Positions 15,271 through 25,561 are shown, numbered from the stretch's first letter. The stretch is 64,000 nt of DNA from Micromonospora pisi (GCF_003633685.1 NZ_RBKT01000001.1:1674001-1738000); one strand, 5' to 3'. A program made the numbers and translations. Notes: a model not told the origin generated them from the sequence alone.

Positions 15271-17211
15271 TCAGGCGGGCGGGGCCGTGGTCCGGTCCGG
15301 GTCGAGCGCGGCGAGGATCGCCTCGGCGGTCCGCCGGCCGATGCCCGGCACCTCGACGATCTCGTCGACCCCGGCAGCGGCCAGTCGCTTGACCGACCCG
15401 AAATGCCGCAGCAGCGCCTTGCGGCGTACCTCGCCGAGACCGGGCACGTTGTCCAGGCCGGAGGTGGTCATCCGCTTCGACCGGCGCTCCCGGTGGAACG
15501 TGATGGCAAAGCGGTGCGCCTCGTCCCGGACCCGTTGCAGCAGGTAGAGACCCTCGGAGGTACGCGGCATGATCACCGGGAACTCGTCGTCGGGCAACCA
15601 CACCTCCTCCAGTCGCTTCGCCAGGCCGCAGAGCGCGACGTCGTCGATGCCGAGTTCGGCCAGCACCGCCGCGGCGGCGGCCACCTGAGGCTGCCCGCCG
15701 TCGACCACCACGAGCTGCGGGGGGTACGCGAACCTGCGCGGACGCCCGGTGGTCGGATCGATGCCGGGACGGTCCGGATCGGCCGCCATCTCCTCGCCCA
15801 GCTCACCGGTTTCCGCCCGGGTCTCCAGATAACGGGCGAACCGGCGGCGCAGCACCTCGGACATGGCGGAGAGGTCGTCGGTCGCGCCGCGCACCACGAA
15901 CCGCCGGTATTCGCTCTTGCGAGGCAGCCCGTCCTCGAAGACGACCATGCTGGCGACCACGTCGGTGCCCTGGATCTGCGAGATGTCGTAACACTCGATC
16001 CGCAGCGGCGACGTACGCAGGCCGAGCGCCTCGGTGATCTCGTCGAGCGCCTTGCTCCGGGTGGTGAGGTCACCGGAACGGCGCAACTTGTGCCGGGTCA
16101 GCGCCTCACCGGCGTTGCGCCCGACGGTCTCCAGCAGCGTCCGCTTGTCGCCGCGCTGCGGCACCCGGAGGCTGACCCTGCTCCCCCGGTGCTCGGAGAG
16201 CCAGTCGGCGAGCGCGTCGGCGTCCGGCGGCAGGGCCGGCACCAGCAGCTCCCGGGGTACGTCGGTCTCGCCCTGCTCACCGCCGTAGACCTGGGTGCAG
16301 AAGTGGTGCACCAGGTCACCGGTGGTCAGGTCCTCGACCTTCTCCACCACCCAACCCCGCTGGCCGCGCACCCGACCGTCGCGTACGTGGAAGACCTGGA
16401 CCGCCGCTTCGAGGGGGTCCTCGGCGAAGGCGACCACGTCCGCGTCGGTGCCGTCGCCGAGCACCACAGTCTGCTTCTCCATTGCCCGGCGCAGCGCGGC
16501 CACATCGTCGCGCAGCCGCGCCGCAAGCTCGAACTCCAGCTGCTCGCTCGCGTCGAGCATCTCCCGTTCGAGGCGGCGGACCATGGTGTCGGTCCGGCCG
16601 GCCATGAAGTCGCAGAAGTTCTCCACGATCTCCCGGTGCTCCTCGGCGGAGACCCGGCCGACGCAGGGCGCCGAGCACTTGCCGATGTCGCCGAGCAGGC
16701 ACGGGCGACCGATCTGACCGGCCCGCTTGAACACCCCGGAGGAGCAGGTGCGCGACGGAAAGACACGTAACAGCAGGTCGAGGGTCTCGCGGATGGCCCA
16801 GGCGTGCGAGTACGGCCCGAAGTAACGGACCCCCTTGCGCTTGGCGCCGCGCATCACCTGGAGCCTCGGGTACTCCTCGTCGAGGGTGACGGCAAGGTAC
16901 GGGTACGACTTGTCGTCCCGGTAGCGGACATTGAACCGGGGGTCGTACTGCTTGATCCAGGAGTATTCGAGCTGGAGCGCCTCGACCTCGGTGCCGACCG
17001 TGACCCAGTCGACCGAGGCGGCGGTGGTGACCATCTGCTGGGTCCGCTGGTGCAGGTTCCAGATCTCGCCGAAATAGGAGTTGAGTCGGCTGCGCAGGCT
17101 CTTGGCCTTGCCGACGTAGATCACCTTGCCGGTCGGGTCGCGGAAGCGGTAGACCCCGGGAGCCTCCGGGATCGTGCCGGGGGCGGGACGGTAGGTCGAG
17201 GGGTCAGCCAC
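15271..17211 (-). CDS. uvrC: UvrABC system protein C (excinuclease subunit)
   Basis: A 646-residue nucleotide-excision repair nuclease that makes both incisions around a UvrB-marked lesion. The N-terminal GIY-YIG domain is seen at [20 protein letters not shown], a UVR/UvrB-binding motif at [20 protein letters not shown], the RNase H-like domain with [20 protein letters not shown] and [13 protein letters not shown], and a terminal helix-hairpin-helix pair at [22 protein letters not shown] 17211 was chosen because families start at VADPSTYRP and because TACGCT lies seven bases upstream, predicting a leaderless mRNA. Length is normal for actinobacteria. Confidence 0.96.
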   Translation of the reverse strand: MADPSTYRPAPGTIPEAPGVYRFRDPTGKVIYVGKAKSLRSRLNSYFGEIWNLHQRTQQMVTTAASVDWVTVGTEVEALQLEYSWIKQYDPRFNVRYRDDKSYPYLAVTLDEEYPRLQVMRGAKRKGVRYFGPYSHAWAIRETLDLLLRVFPSRTCSSGVFKRAGQIGRPCLLGDIGKCSAPCVGRVSAEEHREIVENFCDFMAGRTDTMVRRLEREMLDASEQLEFELAARLRDDVAALRRAMEKQTVVLGDGTDADVVAFAEDPLEAAVQVFHVRDGRVRGQRGWVVEKVEDLTTGDLVHHFCTQVYGGEQGETDVPRELLVPALPPDADALADWLSEHRGSRVSLRVPQRGDKRTLLETVGRNAGEALTRHKLRRSGDLTTRSKALDEITEALGLRTSPLRIECYDISQIQGTDVVASMVVFEDGLPRKSEYRRFVVRGATDDLSAMSEVLRRRFARYLETRAETGELGEEMAADPDRPGIDPTTGRPRRFAYPPQLVVVDGGQPQVAAAAAVLAELGIDDVALCGLAKRLEEVWLPDDEFPVIMPRTSEGLYLLQRVRDEAHRFAITFHRERRSKRMTTSGLDNVPGLGEVRRKALLRHFGSVKRLAAAGVDEIVEVPGIGRRTAEAILAALDPDRTTAPPA

Positions 17212-17218
17212 GCCAGCA

Positions 17219-17241
17219 AGCGTAGTCCGCGCCCCTGTCAT
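17219..17241 (-). promoter_or_regulatory. Candidate PafBC/RecA-NDp-type promoter of uvrC
   Basis: On the minus strand ATGACAGGG, eight bases, then TACGCT: 6 of 9 matches to TTGTCRGTG with the correct spacing to a TANNNT -10. The -10 ends seven bases before the GTG of uvrC. Confidence 0.4.
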
Positions 17242-17286
17242 TCCCGCCCAGGCTCGGCCCCCACTCCCCCAGCCCCGTGAGGCCCG

Positions 17287-17339
17287 TTTGGAAGGGCCCC
17301 TTCCTATACAGAAAGCGATAACAAGGGGCCCTTCCTTAC
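17287..17339. repeat. Dispersed hairpin repeat, copy 1
   Basis: GGAAGGGCCCCTT (17290-17302) and its exact complement AAGGGGCCCTTCC (17323-17335) flank a loop containing GCGATAAC. The same element occurs at 29211 and 48746. Here it lies immediately downstream of the minus-strand metallo-hydrolase stop (17342) and upstream of uvrC. Possible roles are terminator or mobile REP/MITE-like element. Confidence 0.8.
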
Positions 17340-17341
17340 CC

Positions 17342-18085
17342 TCAGGTGAGTTCGACGATCAGGCCGGGCTCGGCGGCGCCAACCTCACCGTCGTACGTCT
17401 CGCCGGCCGCCGCCTGCGCGGCGGTGCGGTCGGTTCCCGGCCAGAAGTGGGTCAGCAGCAGCATCCCGACACCTGCCTCGGCTGCCTGTGTGCCGGCCTG
17501 CCGGGCGCTGGTCAGGTCGTGTACGGAGTCCGCCGGCACCTCGTCGACGTGGCTCGCCTCGGCGAGCAGCAGGTCGGAGTCGTGGGCCAGTTCCACCACG
17601 TCCGGGCTCGGCCCGGTGTCGCCGGTGTACGTGAGCACCCGCCCACCGGAGGTCAGACGTATCCCGGCGTTCGGCACCCAGTGCGGCAGCAGCCGGGTCT
17701 CCGCCTCGAACGGGCCGATCCGCAGCCGGTCGCCGGCGTTGAACTCGTGCCGGACGTACGCGTCGTCGAGCATTCCGGGCCGGTCCAGCGCGAGTACCGC
17801 GTCCACGGCACCGGGCAGCGCGTACACCGGGAGTGCTGTGGGTTTCTCCGCCCGCAGATGGCGTGCCCGCAGCAGCGGGTTGAGGTCGGCGCAGTGGTCG
17901 GGATGACCGTGGCTGACGAAGACCGCGTCGACCTGCTCGGCGCCGATCCGCTCCAGCAGTCGCGGCAGGGTGGCGTACCCGATGTCGAGGAGCAGCCGGA
18001 AGCCGTCCTGTTCGACCAGGTATCCGCTGCACGCCTGGCCGGCTTCCGGCCACGCACCGCAGGCACCGAGCACGGTCAGCCGCAT
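17342..18085 (-). CDS. MBL fold metallo-hydrolase
   Basis: A 247-residue metallo-beta-lactamase-fold protein. [17 protein letters not shown] holds the HxHxDH zinc motif, [10 protein letters not shown] gives the bridging aspartate and LLLTHFWPG the last histidine. The overall pattern resembles RNase Z-like/arylsulfatase-like phosphodiesterases. There is no signal peptide. TACGAT lies six bases before the ATG, suggesting a leaderless mRNA. The natural substrate is unknown. Confidence 0.88.
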   Translation of the reverse strand: MRLTVLGACGAWPEAGQACSGYLVEQDGFRLLLDIGYATLPRLLERIGAEQVDAVFVSHGHPDHCADLNPLLRARHLRAEKPTALPVYALPGAVDAVLALDRPGMLDDAYVRHEFNAGDRLRIGPFEAETRLLPHWVPNAGIRLTSGGRVLTYTGDTGPSPDVVELAHDSDLLLAEASHVDEVPADSVHDLTSARQAGTQAAEAGVGMLLLTHFWPGTDRTAAQAAAGETYDGEVGAAEPGLIVELT

Positions 18086-18100
18086 GCACGCATCGTAGAG

Positions 18101-18153
18101 CGGGCCCGGCCCTGACGCGGAGTGTCGCGCTTGCCGCGTCAGGCCGGCCCGCA
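18101..18153 (-). terminator. Hairpin terminator downstream of the Rieske gene
   Basis: A stem of 19 base pairs with two bulged C residues pairs 18101-18121 with 18135-18153 around a 13-base loop. It begins 27 bases past the stop of the minus-strand Rieske gene and ends before the metallo-hydrolase start. Confidence 0.65.
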
Positions 18154-18179
18154 GATCAGCCGAGGATGCGGCCCGCAGG

Positions 18180-18647
18180 TCAGGCGAGGGTGATGTTCTC
18201 CCCGTCGACCTTGACCTCCTTGGTCGCCAGCGGCCGGGTCGCCGGTCCGGTCTTCACCGAGCCGTCGGTGATCGAGAACTTGCTGCCGTGACAGGTGCAG
18301 TTGATCGTGCCACCGTCGACGCTGGTCACCGGGCAGTTCTGGTGGGTGCAGATCGCGCTGAACGCCTTGAACTGGCCAGCGGTCGGCTGGGTCACCACCA
18401 CGTCCTTGGCCGCGAAGATCAGGCCACCGCCGACCGGCACCTCACCGGTCTTGGTCAGCACGTCCGCGCCGCCGCCGGTCGGGTCGCTCGCGCCCGGGTC
18501 GCTGCCCGGAGCGGCGTCGTCGGCACCGTCGGTGGAGTTGTCGGTGCCGCAGGCGGCGAGCACCACGGTCGCGCCTACGGCGCCCGCGCCCAACAGCATG
18601 GCGCGGCGGGTCTGCACCGGAGCGGTCACGATCTGATCGTCACTCAT
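18180..18647 (-). CDS. Rieske (2Fe-2S) lipoprotein with Tat-type signal
   Basis: A 155-residue exported electron-transfer protein. TRRAMLLGAGAVGATVVLAA followed by CG combines a Tat-like arginine pair with a lipobox (LAAC), so it is probably exported and lipid-anchored. After a low-complexity linker (Asp, Gly, Pro rich), the Rieske ligands are in ICTHQNCPV and CTCHGSKFSI. The family passes electrons through a histidine-ligated cluster. AAAGG lies before ATG 18647; the longer frame to 18731 is not needed. No oxygenase or cytochrome partner lies nearby, so its redox partner is unknown. Confidence 0.9.
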   Translation of the reverse strand: MSDDQIVTAPVQTRRAMLLGAGAVGATVVLAACGTDNSTDGADDAAPGSDPGASDPTGGGADVLTKTGEVPVGGGLIFAAKDVVVTQPTAGQFKAFSAICTHQNCPVTSVDGGTINCTCHGSKFSITDGSVKTGPATRPLATKEVKVDGENITLA

Positions 18648-18750
18648 GCCTAGCCTTTCCTCTTCGACTGTGGCGGCCGTGTCTGGGCTGGTGCTACGGC
18701 CACGACAGTAGACACGCAAGATCCCCGGCATTGGTTCAGTTGGGCACGAA

Positions 18751-21700
18751 TCAGACCCCGGACGCCGCTCGGCGCCCTCGGGCCGGGGTCGCCGCGGTCT
18801 TGGCCGCGCCGGCCTTGGCCTTCGTAGCCGTGGCCGGTGCCGCCGTGGCCGGCGCCGCCTTGGCCGCGCTCGTCCGCGTCTTCGCCGTCGCCGCGCCGTT
18901 GGCCTTGTCGGCCCGTGCGGTCGCCGTCTCCGAGCCCTTTGCCGTGCCCTTGAGACCGAGCACCGGACGGAGGAACTGACCGGTGTGGCTGGTCGGCACC
19001 TCGGCCAACTCCTCCGGCGTGCCGGCGGCGAGCATCAGGCCGCCCCGGTGGCCGCCCTCCGGGCCCATGTCGATCAGCCAGTCAGCGGTCTTGATCACGT
19101 CCAGGTTGTGTTCGATCACGATCACCGTGTTGCCCTTGTCGACCAGGCTCTCCAACACGCCGAGCAGCTTGCGGATGTCCTCGAAGTGCAGACCCGTGGT
19201 CGGCTCGTCGAGCACGTACACGGTCCGGCCGGTGGAACGTTTCTGCAGCTCGGAGGCGAGCTTGACGCGCTGCGCCTCGCCACCGGAGAGCGTCGGCGCG
19301 GACTGGCCGAGCCGTACGTAGCCGAGGCCCACGTCGACCAGCGTCTTGAGGTGCCGGTGGATCGCCGGGATCGCGGAGAAGAAGTCCGCCGCTTCCTCGA
19401 TCGGCATCTGCAGTACGTCGGCGACGGTCCGCCCCTTGTAGTGCACCTCGAGGGTCTCCCGGTTGTACCGGGCACCCTTGCAGACCTCGCAGGGCACGTA
19501 GACGTCGGGCAGGAAGTTCATCTCGATCTTGATCGTGCCGTCACCACTGCACGCCTCGCAGCGTCCACCCTTCACGTTGAAGGAGAACCGGCCCGGGCCG
19601 TAGCCGCGTACCTTCGCCTCGGTCGTCTCGGCGAAGAGCTTGCGGACGTGGTCCCAGACCCCGGTGTACGTCGCCGGGTTGGACCTCGGCGTACGGCCGA
19701 TCGGCGACTGGTCGACTCCGACGACCTTGTCCACGTGTTCGAGGCCGGCGACCCGGGTGTGCCGCCCCGGCACCATCCGCGCACCGTTGATCTGGTTCGC
19801 CAGGACCGCGTACAGGATGTCGTTGACCAGGGTCGACTTCCCCGAACCGCTGACCCCGGTGACGGCGGTGAACTGACCGAGGGGGAACGACACGGTCAGG
19901 TTGCGCAGGTTGTGCTCACGCGCTCCGTGCACCACCAGCTCACGTCCGGGCGTCTGCGGCCGGCGCTGCTTCGGGGTGGGGATCTTGCGGCGCCCGGAGA
20001 GGTAGGCGCCGGTGACCGACTCGGGATTTCTGAGCAGTTCGGGTACGGAGCCGCTGTGCACGATCTTGCCGCCGTGCTCGCCCGCACCCGGCCCGATGTC
20101 GACGATCCAGTCGGCGACCCGGATGGTGTCCTCGTCGTGCTCGACCACGATCAGGGTGTTGCCCAGGTTCTTGAGCCGGACCAGGGTCTCGATCAACCGG
20201 TGGTTGTCGCGCTGGTGCAGCCCGATCGACGGCTCGTCGAGCACGTAGAGGACGCCGACCAGACCGGAACCGATCTGGGTGGCGAGCCGGATGCGCTGGG
20301 CCTCGCCACCGGAGAGGGTGCCGGCCGGCCGGTCCAGCGAGAGGTAGTCCAGGCCGACGTCGACCAGGAAGCGCAGCCGGGCGTTGATCTCCTTGAGCAC
20401 CCGCTCGGCGATCATCTTCTGCCGGTCGGTGAGTTCCAGTACGGCGAGCAGTTCGGCGCACTCGCCCACCGAGAGGGCGCAGGTCTCGGCGATGCTCCGA
20501 CCGCCGAGGGTGACCGCGAGCACCTCGGGCTTGAGCCGGGCCCCGCCGCAGGCCGCACAGGGTACGTCCCGCATGTAGCCCTCGTACTTGTCCCGCGACC
20601 AGTCCGACTCGGTGTCGGCGTGCCGGCGCTCGATCCACTGCACCACACCCTCGAAGCCGGTGTAGTAGGAGCGTTCGCGGCCGTACTTGTTGCGGTAGCG
20701 CACGTGCACCTGGTCACCGGAGCCGTGCAGGATGGTCTTCTGCGCCCGCGAGGGAAGCTTGCGCCACGGGGTGTCGAGGTCGAAGTGCTCCGCCTCGCCC
20801 AACGCCTCCAGCAGGTGCAGGAAGTATTCCAGGGTCTGCCCCGACGACCAGGGCTGGATGGCCCCCTCGCGCAGGGTCCGCTCCGGGTCCGGTACGAGCA
20901 GTTCCGGATCCACCTCCTTCTTCGTACCCAGGCCGGTGCACTCGGGGCAGGCGCCGTACGGGGCGTTGAAGGAGAAGACCCGGGGTTCCAGGTCCTCGAT
21001 CGCCAGCGGGTGGTCGTTCGGGCAGGCCAGGTGCTCGGAGTAGCGCCGCTCCCGGTCCGGGTCGTCCTCGGCCAGGTCGACGAAGTCGAGCAGGACCAGC
21101 CCACCGGAGAGGGCGAGCGCGGACTCCACCGAGTCGGTCAGCCGCTGCTTCGCCGAGGTCTTGACGGCAAGCCGGTCGACCACCACCTCGATGGTGTGCT
21201 TCTCCTGCTTCTTCAGCTTGGTCGCCGGGGACTCGCCGATGAACTCGGTCAGCGGGTAGACCGTGCCGTCGACCCGGGCCCGGGCGTACCCCTTGCCCTG
21301 GAGTTCGGCGAAGAGGTCGAGGTATTCCCCCTTGCGGCCACGGATCACCGGCGCGAGCACCATGAACCGGGTGCCCTCCTTCATCGCCAGCACCCGGTCG
21401 ACGATCTGCTGCGGGCTCTGCTTGGAGATCCGCTCCCCGCAGACCGGGCAGTGCGGCTCGCCGACCCGGGCGTAGAGCAGGCGGAGGTAGTCGTAGACCT
21501 CGGTGATCGTGCCCACCGTCGAGCGAGGGTTGCGCGAGGTGGACTTCTGGTCGATCGACACCGCCGGGCTCAGCCCCTCGATGAAGTCGACGTCTGGTTT
21601 GTCCATCTGGCCGAGGAACTGCCGAGCGTACGAGGAGAGCGACTCCACGTAGCGTCGCTGACCCTCGGCGAAGATCGTGTCAAAGGCCAGGCTCGACTTG

Positions 21701-21810
21701 CCCGAGCCGGAGAGCCCGGTGAAGACGATCATTGCGTCCCGCGGCAGGTCGAGGTTGACGTCGCGCAGGTTGTGCTCGCGCGCGCCGCGAATGATCATGC
21801 GGTCGGCCAC
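18751..21810 (-). CDS. uvrA: UvrABC system protein A (damage-sensing ATPase)
   Basis: A 1019-residue ABC-type ATPase that loads UvrB on damaged DNA. Two Walker A motifs are present ([12 protein letters not shown] and [12 protein letters not shown]), with two signature motifs ([13 protein letters not shown] and [13 protein letters not shown]) and zinc-finger cysteine pairs such as CEACSGDG and CEVCKG. The last 65 or so residues are an Ala/Lys/Thr-rich low-complexity tail, common in actinobacterial UvrA and of unknown use. GTG 21810 ([15 protein letters not shown]) fits the family start; the frame extends further but without similarity. No clear damage promoter was found, unlike uvrB, uvrC and polA. 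Confidence 0.97.
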   Translation of the reverse strand: MADRMIIRGAREHNLRDVNLDLPRDAMIVFTGLSGSGKSSLAFDTIFAEGQRRYVESLSSYARQFLGQMDKPDVDFIEGLSPAVSIDQKSTSRNPRSTVGTITEVYDYLRLLYARVGEPHCPVCGERISKQSPQQIVDRVLAMKEGTRFMVLAPVIRGRKGEYLDLFAELQGKGYARARVDGTVYPLTEFIGESPATKLKKQEKHTIEVVVDRLAVKTSAKQRLTDSVESALALSGGLVLLDFVDLAEDDPDRERRYSEHLACPNDHPLAIEDLEPRVFSFNAPYGACPECTGLGTKKEVDPELLVPDPERTLREGAIQPWSSGQTLEYFLHLLEALGEAEHFDLDTPWRKLPSRAQKTILHGSGDQVHVRYRNKYGRERSYYTGFEGVVQWIERRHADTESDWSRDKYEGYMRDVPCAACGGARLKPEVLAVTLGGRSIAETCALSVGECAELLAVLELTDRQKMIAERVLKEINARLRFLVDVGLDYLSLDRPAGTLSGGEAQRIRLATQIGSGLVGVLYVLDEPSIGLHQRDNHRLIETLVRLKNLGNTLIVVEHDEDTIRVADWIVDIGPGAGEHGGKIVHSGSVPELLRNPESVTGAYLSGRRKIPTPKQRRPQTPGRELVVHGAREHNLRNLTVSFPLGQFTAVTGVSGSGKSTLVNDILYAVLANQINGARMVPGRHTRVAGLEHVDKVVGVDQSPIGRTPRSNPATYTGVWDHVRKLFAETTEAKVRGYGPGRFSFNVKGGRCEACSGDGTIKIEMNFLPDVYVPCEVCKGARYNRETLEVHYKGRTVADVLQMPIEEAADFFSAIPAIHRHLKTLVDVGLGYVRLGQSAPTLSGGEAQRVKLASELQKRSTGRTVYVLDEPTTGLHFEDIRKLLGVLESLVDKGNTVIVIEHNLDVIKTADWLIDMGPEGGHRGGLMLAAGTPEELAEVPTSHTGQFLRPVLGLKGTAKGSETATARADKANGAATAKTRTSAAKAAPATAAPATATKAKAGAAKTAATPARGRRAASGV

Positions 21811-22206
21811 TGTCCGTGTACTCCCGGGGAGAAGAAAGCGAGAACCTGCCCGTCGGGACAAGTTTCTACTGCTCGAAAAGATTCTGCTTTTAGGTCCGGT
21901 TCAGCAACTGCGTCCAGTCCGCCGGTTATGTCCAACCCGGCGACTGCCCAGTCAGCGATCTTGGCACCGGTTCCGATGGTCCGGCAGACGCCAAGAATGC
22001 GCCTCGGCAACTCTAGCCCCGGCGTACGACACTTTCTCCCAGCCGGACGTCTGCCCTGGTCAGCGACGTGGCCCCCCGCGCCAGAGCCGGCCGGACCGGG
22101 CCGGTTGCGGGCGGGCTCGACGGCGGGCGGACATCGAACCAAAGCCGGTCCGCCGAACCAGCACCGGTTCGCCCGGGGCGCCGCGTCGAACCGGACAGAG
22201 ATCGGG

Positions 22207-23262
22207 TTACGGGCGGATCCGGCGCTCCGGTCGCGTACGTCGCCGCCCGGCCCGCGCCTCGGCTGCCAGTCGCGTCTCCCGTCGCCGGGTCTCGAAGGCA
22301 ACCTCGCGTTGCAGTTTGCACCAGCTCTCCCACCGGCGCGGAGTGAGATCCCCCTCCTCGAGCGCGGCCCGGACCGCGCAGCCCGGCTCCACCCGGTGCG
22401 AACAGTCGTCGAACCGGCAGGCCGCCGCCAGCTCCGCGACGTCGGCGAAGGCCAGATCCAGCCCACCGGCCGCGTCGAGCAGACCCACCGCCCGGATGCC
22501 GGGGGTGTCGAGCACCGCACCACCGCCGGGGATCGGGATCAACGCCCGGTGGGTGGTGGTGTGCCGGCCCTTGCCGTCCACCCCACGGATCCCCTGGGTC
22601 ACCATCACGGTTACCCCGGCCAGCGCGTTGACCAGCGTCGACTTGCCCGCACCGGAGGGCCCGAGCAGCGCCAGCGTCCGGCCGGCACCGGCTCGTGGCC
22701 GCAGCTCGTCCAGGCCACTACCGGTCTGCGCGCTGACCGGCAGCACCCGTACCCCGGGCGCCAGCTCGGCCACCTGCGCGGCGACCGCCGCCGGATCAGC
22801 GGCAAGATCACATTTGGTGAGCAGCACCATCGGTTCCGCCCCCGAAGCCCAGGCGAGGGCGAGCATCCGTTCGATCCGCGCCATGTCCGGCGTCGGATGC
22901 ATCGGCTCGACCACCGCCGCGGTGTCGAGGTTGGCCGCGAGCACCTGCTCCACGGCGGCCTTGCCGGCGATCCGGCGCACGATCGCCGTCCGCCGGGGCA
23001 GCACCACCTCGGCGGTTACCCGGTCGTCCGGCCAGTGCCGGACCAGCACCCAGTCCCCGACACAGGGCAGCCGGGTGGGATCACCGGCCGCCCCGGCCAG
23101 GATCGTCCCGGCCAGACTGGCCCGGAAGGTGCCGTCGGCACGGAGTACGGTGCAGACCCCCTGATCCACCCGGACCACCCGGCCCGGCCGCAGATCGCGC
23201 CGCCCGGAGGCGGCGTTGGCGAAAGCGGCGTCCCAACCCAGGGACGCAAGATCGAACCTCAT
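22207..23262 (-). CDS. rsgA: Ribosome small subunit-dependent GTPase A
   Basis: A 351-residue circularly permuted GTPase that helps late maturation of the 30S subunit. An N-terminal OB-fold is followed by G4 (LLTKCDL), then G1 (GPSGAGKSTLVNAL) and G3 (DTPGI) in the permuted order, and a C-terminal zinc knuckle CRFDDCSHRVEPGC. ATG 23262 with GAGGG upstream is the natural start; the longer frame to 23790 lacks similarity. Confidence 0.95.
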   Translation of the reverse strand: MRFDLASLGWDAAFANAASGRRDLRPGRVVRVDQGVCTVLRADGTFRASLAGTILAGAAGDPTRLPCVGDWVLVRHWPDDRVTAEVVLPRRTAIVRRIAGKAAVEQVLAANLDTAAVVEPMHPTPDMARIERMLALAWASGAEPMVLLTKCDLAADPAAVAAQVAELAPGVRVLPVSAQTGSGLDELRPRAGAGRTLALLGPSGAGKSTLVNALAGVTVMVTQGIRGVDGKGRHTTTHRALIPIPGGGAVLDTPGIRAVGLLDAAGGLDLAFADVAELAAACRFDDCSHRVEPGCAVRAALEEGDLTPRRWESWCKLQREVAFETRRRETRLAAEARAGRRRTRPERRIRP

Positions 23263-23458
23263 GTCAACCCTCGTCAGACGTGGTGAAACGGGATGTGGGA
23301 GACGCGCACGGCGACCGGCATGATCCCCACCTCCCTCCCACTCCCGGGTGACGCGTTCAGCTCGAACGGTAGAGGCTCCCTCCGATCCCCCGAAAGCCAT
23401 TTCCCGGTACGGCCCGCCGATGACCACCGGCGGGGTCGGGACGACTAGGGTCGAATAC

Positions 23459-24175
23459 GTGACAGTTGACCCACTGGTACTCAGCGCCGAAGTGGACCGG
23501 GCCACGGAGCGGCTGCTCCGTACCGCCGGCACGTTCGACGCGACGGCCCTGGCCGAACCGTCGCGACTGCCCGGCTGGAGTCGTGGGCACGTACTGGCCC
23601 ATCTCGCGCGCGGCGCCGACGCGCTGGTGAACCTGCTCAGCAGCGCACACACCGGGCGGGACATCCCGGCGTACGCGAGCGCGGACGCCCGGGACGCCGA
23701 GATCGTGGCCGGTGCCGGCCGCGCGATCGACGAACACCTGGACGACCTGCGCGGCAGCGCCAAGCGCTTCGCCGAGGCGTGCGCCGCCATGCCGGCCGAG
23801 CGCTGGGCGGCGGTGGTCCACTCGCACCGCGGCGACCGGGTCGCGGCGATCCTGGTCTGGACCCGGCTGCGCGAGCTCGAGGTGCACCACGTCGACCTGG
23901 ACGCCGGCTACGACATCGTCGACTGGCCCGAGGGGTTTGGCCAACGGGTGCTCAACGAGGCCGCCACCGACCTGGGTCAACGTCCCGACGTACCCCCGCT
24001 GGTGCTGCACCCCACCGACACCGGCCGCGCCCTGACCATCGGCGCACCGGGCCACGGCCCGACCGTCTCCGGCCCGGTGCGCACCCTGGCCGGTTGGCTG
24101 ATCGGCCGTTCGGCCGGCGCCGGACTCACCGTCACCCCCGCTGGCCCCCTCCCCACCCCACCGGACTGGATGTAG
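23459..24175 (+). CDS. Maleylpyruvate isomerase family mycothiol-dependent enzyme
   Basis: A 238-residue DinB-fold protein of the mycothiol-dependent group. SRLPGWSRGHVLAHLARGAD carries the first histidine, the central segment has RLRELEVHHVDLDAGYD with the HxxxD metal ligands, and the C-terminal SCP2-like part ends in TVSGPVRTLAGWLIGRSAGA. These enzymes use mycothiol as cofactor for isomerisation or transfer. GTG 23459 has TAGGGT seven bases upstream, indicating a leaderless mRNA. The metallo-beta-lactamase-fold gene starts 10 bases after it, so the two form an operon. Confidence 0.88.
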   Translation: MTVDPLVLSAEVDRATERLLRTAGTFDATALAEPSRLPGWSRGHVLAHLARGADALVNLLSSAHTGRDIPAYASADARDAEIVAGAGRAIDEHLDDLRGSAKRFAEACAAMPAERWAAVVHSHRGDRVAAILVWTRLRELEVHHVDLDAGYDIVDWPEGFGQRVLNEAATDLGQRPDVPPLVLHPTDTGRALTIGAPGHGPTVSGPVRTLAGWLIGRSAGAGLTVTPAGPLPTPPDWM

Positions 24176-24185
24176 AGGTACGGAC

Positions 24186-24836
24186 ATGAGTTACCGCGGA
24201 GATGTCTCGACCGGCGGCGCGCCGGACGTACGGGAGCTGGACAGCCTCATCATCACCAAGGTGTCGGTCGGCCCGATGGAGAACAACGCCTACCTGGTGC
24301 GCTGCCGCTCGACCGGGGACCAGGTGCTGATCGACGCCGCGAACGAGGCGCCCCGGCTGCTGGATCTCGCCGGTGAGACCGGGCTCAGCCACGTGATCAC
24401 CACGCACCGGCACATGGACCACTGGGTGGCCCTGGAGGAGGTGGTGGCGGCCACCGGCGCGGTGAGCCTGGCGCACACCGCCGACGCCGAAGGGCTGCCG
24501 ATCGACTCCGAGACGCTGGTCGACGGCGACACCGTACGGGTGGGTGGCTGCGCGCTGGAAGTGATCCACCTGGTCGGGCACACCCCGGGTTCGATCGCCC
24601 TGCTCTACCAGGACCCGGCCGGCATCCCACACCTGTTCACGGGCGACAGCCTCTTTCCCGGCGGGCCGGGAAAGACCACGGATCCGGCCCATTTCGAGAG
24701 CATCATGAACGACCTGGAGTCCAAGGTCTTCGGGCGGCTGCCGGACGAGACCTGGTTCTACCCGGGTCACGGGCGGGACTCCACCCTCGGTGCCGAACGC
24801 CCGAGCCTGGGCGAATGGCGGGCCCGGGGCTGGTAG
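24186..24836 (+). CDS. MBL fold metallo-hydrolase (glyoxalase II-like)
   Basis: A 216-residue metallo-beta-lactamase-fold hydrolase. THRHMDHW holds the zinc-binding HxHxDH, VGHTPGSIALLY the third histidine, FTGDSLFPGG the bridging aspartate and YPGHG the last histidine, as in glyoxalase II-like hydrolases. The neighbouring mycothiol-dependent isomerase makes a mycothiol thioester a reasonable substrate, which is inference. The remaining neighbour, a toxin-antitoxin pair, is on the other strand. Confidence 0.88.
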   Translation: MSYRGDVSTGGAPDVRELDSLIITKVSVGPMENNAYLVRCRSTGDQVLIDAANEAPRLLDLAGETGLSHVITTHRHMDHWVALEEVVAATGAVSLAHTADAEGLPIDSETLVDGDTVRVGGCALEVIHLVGHTPGSIALLYQDPAGIPHLFTGDSLFPGGPGKTTDPAHFESIMNDLESKVFGRLPDETWFYPGHGRDSTLGAERPSLGEWRARGW

Positions 24837-25151
24837 TCAGAGCTCGAAGAGGTCCTTGAGCGCCTCGACGATCCGGGACATGCTCGCCCCGGTGGCCATG
24901 CCGACCCGTTCGACACCGGCCACGGCGGGCACCCGGCGCATCCGGTTGACCACCACCACCCCGGTCATCGGGTCGGTCTCCGCCAGCGGCACCACGAACG
25001 GCGGCAACTCCTCGGTGCCGCGCTGCCGGACGATCGGGGCGCAGTACGGGGACGCGCTCGGCCGATCATTGTGGGCGTCACCGGAGAGGACGATGACGCG
25101 GTACCGCACCTGCGTGGGGTCGCCGACGGTCCAGATCTCACCCCGGTTCAC
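24837..25151 (-). CDS. MazF/PemK-like toxin
   Basis: A 104-residue protein of the MazF/PemK fold: VNRGEIWTVGDPTQVRYRVI at the start, AHNDRPSASPYCAPI in the middle, and MSRIVEALKDLFEL as the C-terminal helix. Family members are ribosome-independent mRNA or tRNA endonucleases. The GTG overlaps the antitoxin stop by 4 nt. The gene ends directly at the stop of the convergent metallo-hydrolase. Confidence 0.8.
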   Translation of the reverse strand: MNRGEIWTVGDPTQVRYRVIVLSGDAHNDRPSASPYCAPIVRQRGTEELPPFVVPLAETDPMTGVVVVNRMRRVPAVAGVERVGMATGASMSRIVEALKDLFEL

Positions 25152-25399
25152 GCTGCCTCGACCAGATCGGTCCAGCCGGCTTCGAGGTTGTCGGCGAGCC
25201 GGTCGAATCCGTCGAGTTCGTCGCGTACCTCCGGGTTCGCGGCCAGCCACTCGTCCTGCCGGCGGGCGGCGTGGCGCAGCGCCTCCCGGCGCGCGGCCCG
25301 GTCGATCCACGCGGACAGGGACATGCCCTCCTGGCCGGCGGCGGCGCGAGCACGCGCGAGCGTATCCGGGTTCAGGCTGAGTGTGACCTTGTCTGCCAT
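25148..25399 (-). CDS. Ribbon-helix-helix antitoxin (MazE-like)
   Basis: An 83-residue protein: MADKVTLSLNPDTLARARAA is a ribbon-helix-helix DNA-binding start, GMSLSAWIDRAARREALR the second helix, and the acidic C-terminus (RDELDGFDRLADNLEAGWTD) is a likely toxin-binding tail. It precedes and overlaps the MazF-like gene in the usual antitoxin-first order and probably represses the operon. ATG 25399 was chosen over the longer frame. Confidence 0.8.
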   Translation of the reverse strand: MADKVTLSLNPDTLARARAAAGQEGMSLSAWIDRAARREALRHAARRQDEWLAANPEVRDELDGFDRLADNLEAGWTDLVEAA

Positions 25400-25561
25400 A
25401 CGGGTCACCATACTCGCGGTGGTATTCACGGAGGTACGTCCCAGCCGGGCGCGTCGCACCGAGGTCCCTTGAGGGACAAACCAGGCGATTCACTCGGTCC
25501 GACGGCTCCACCAGCAGGTCCGACCATGGGCGGACGCCCAGGCAGCGGCTAACCTCGGCGG

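Noticed and set aside
14713-16770. A 685-codon open frame on the plus strand
   Set aside because: Antisense to the HAD remnant and uvrC; composition typical of antisense reading in high-GC DNA.
21811-21880. PafBC-type motif in front of uvrA
   Set aside because: TTGTCCCGA is present, but the hexamer eight bases on is TTCTCG rather than TANNNT and the distance to the start codon does not fit a leaderless mRNA.
18985-23286. A 1433-codon open frame on the plus strand
   Set aside because: It lies exactly opposite uvrA and rsgA, has the low-complexity composition of a high-GC shadow frame, and matches no family motif, while the minus strand shows full UvrA and RsgA motifs.
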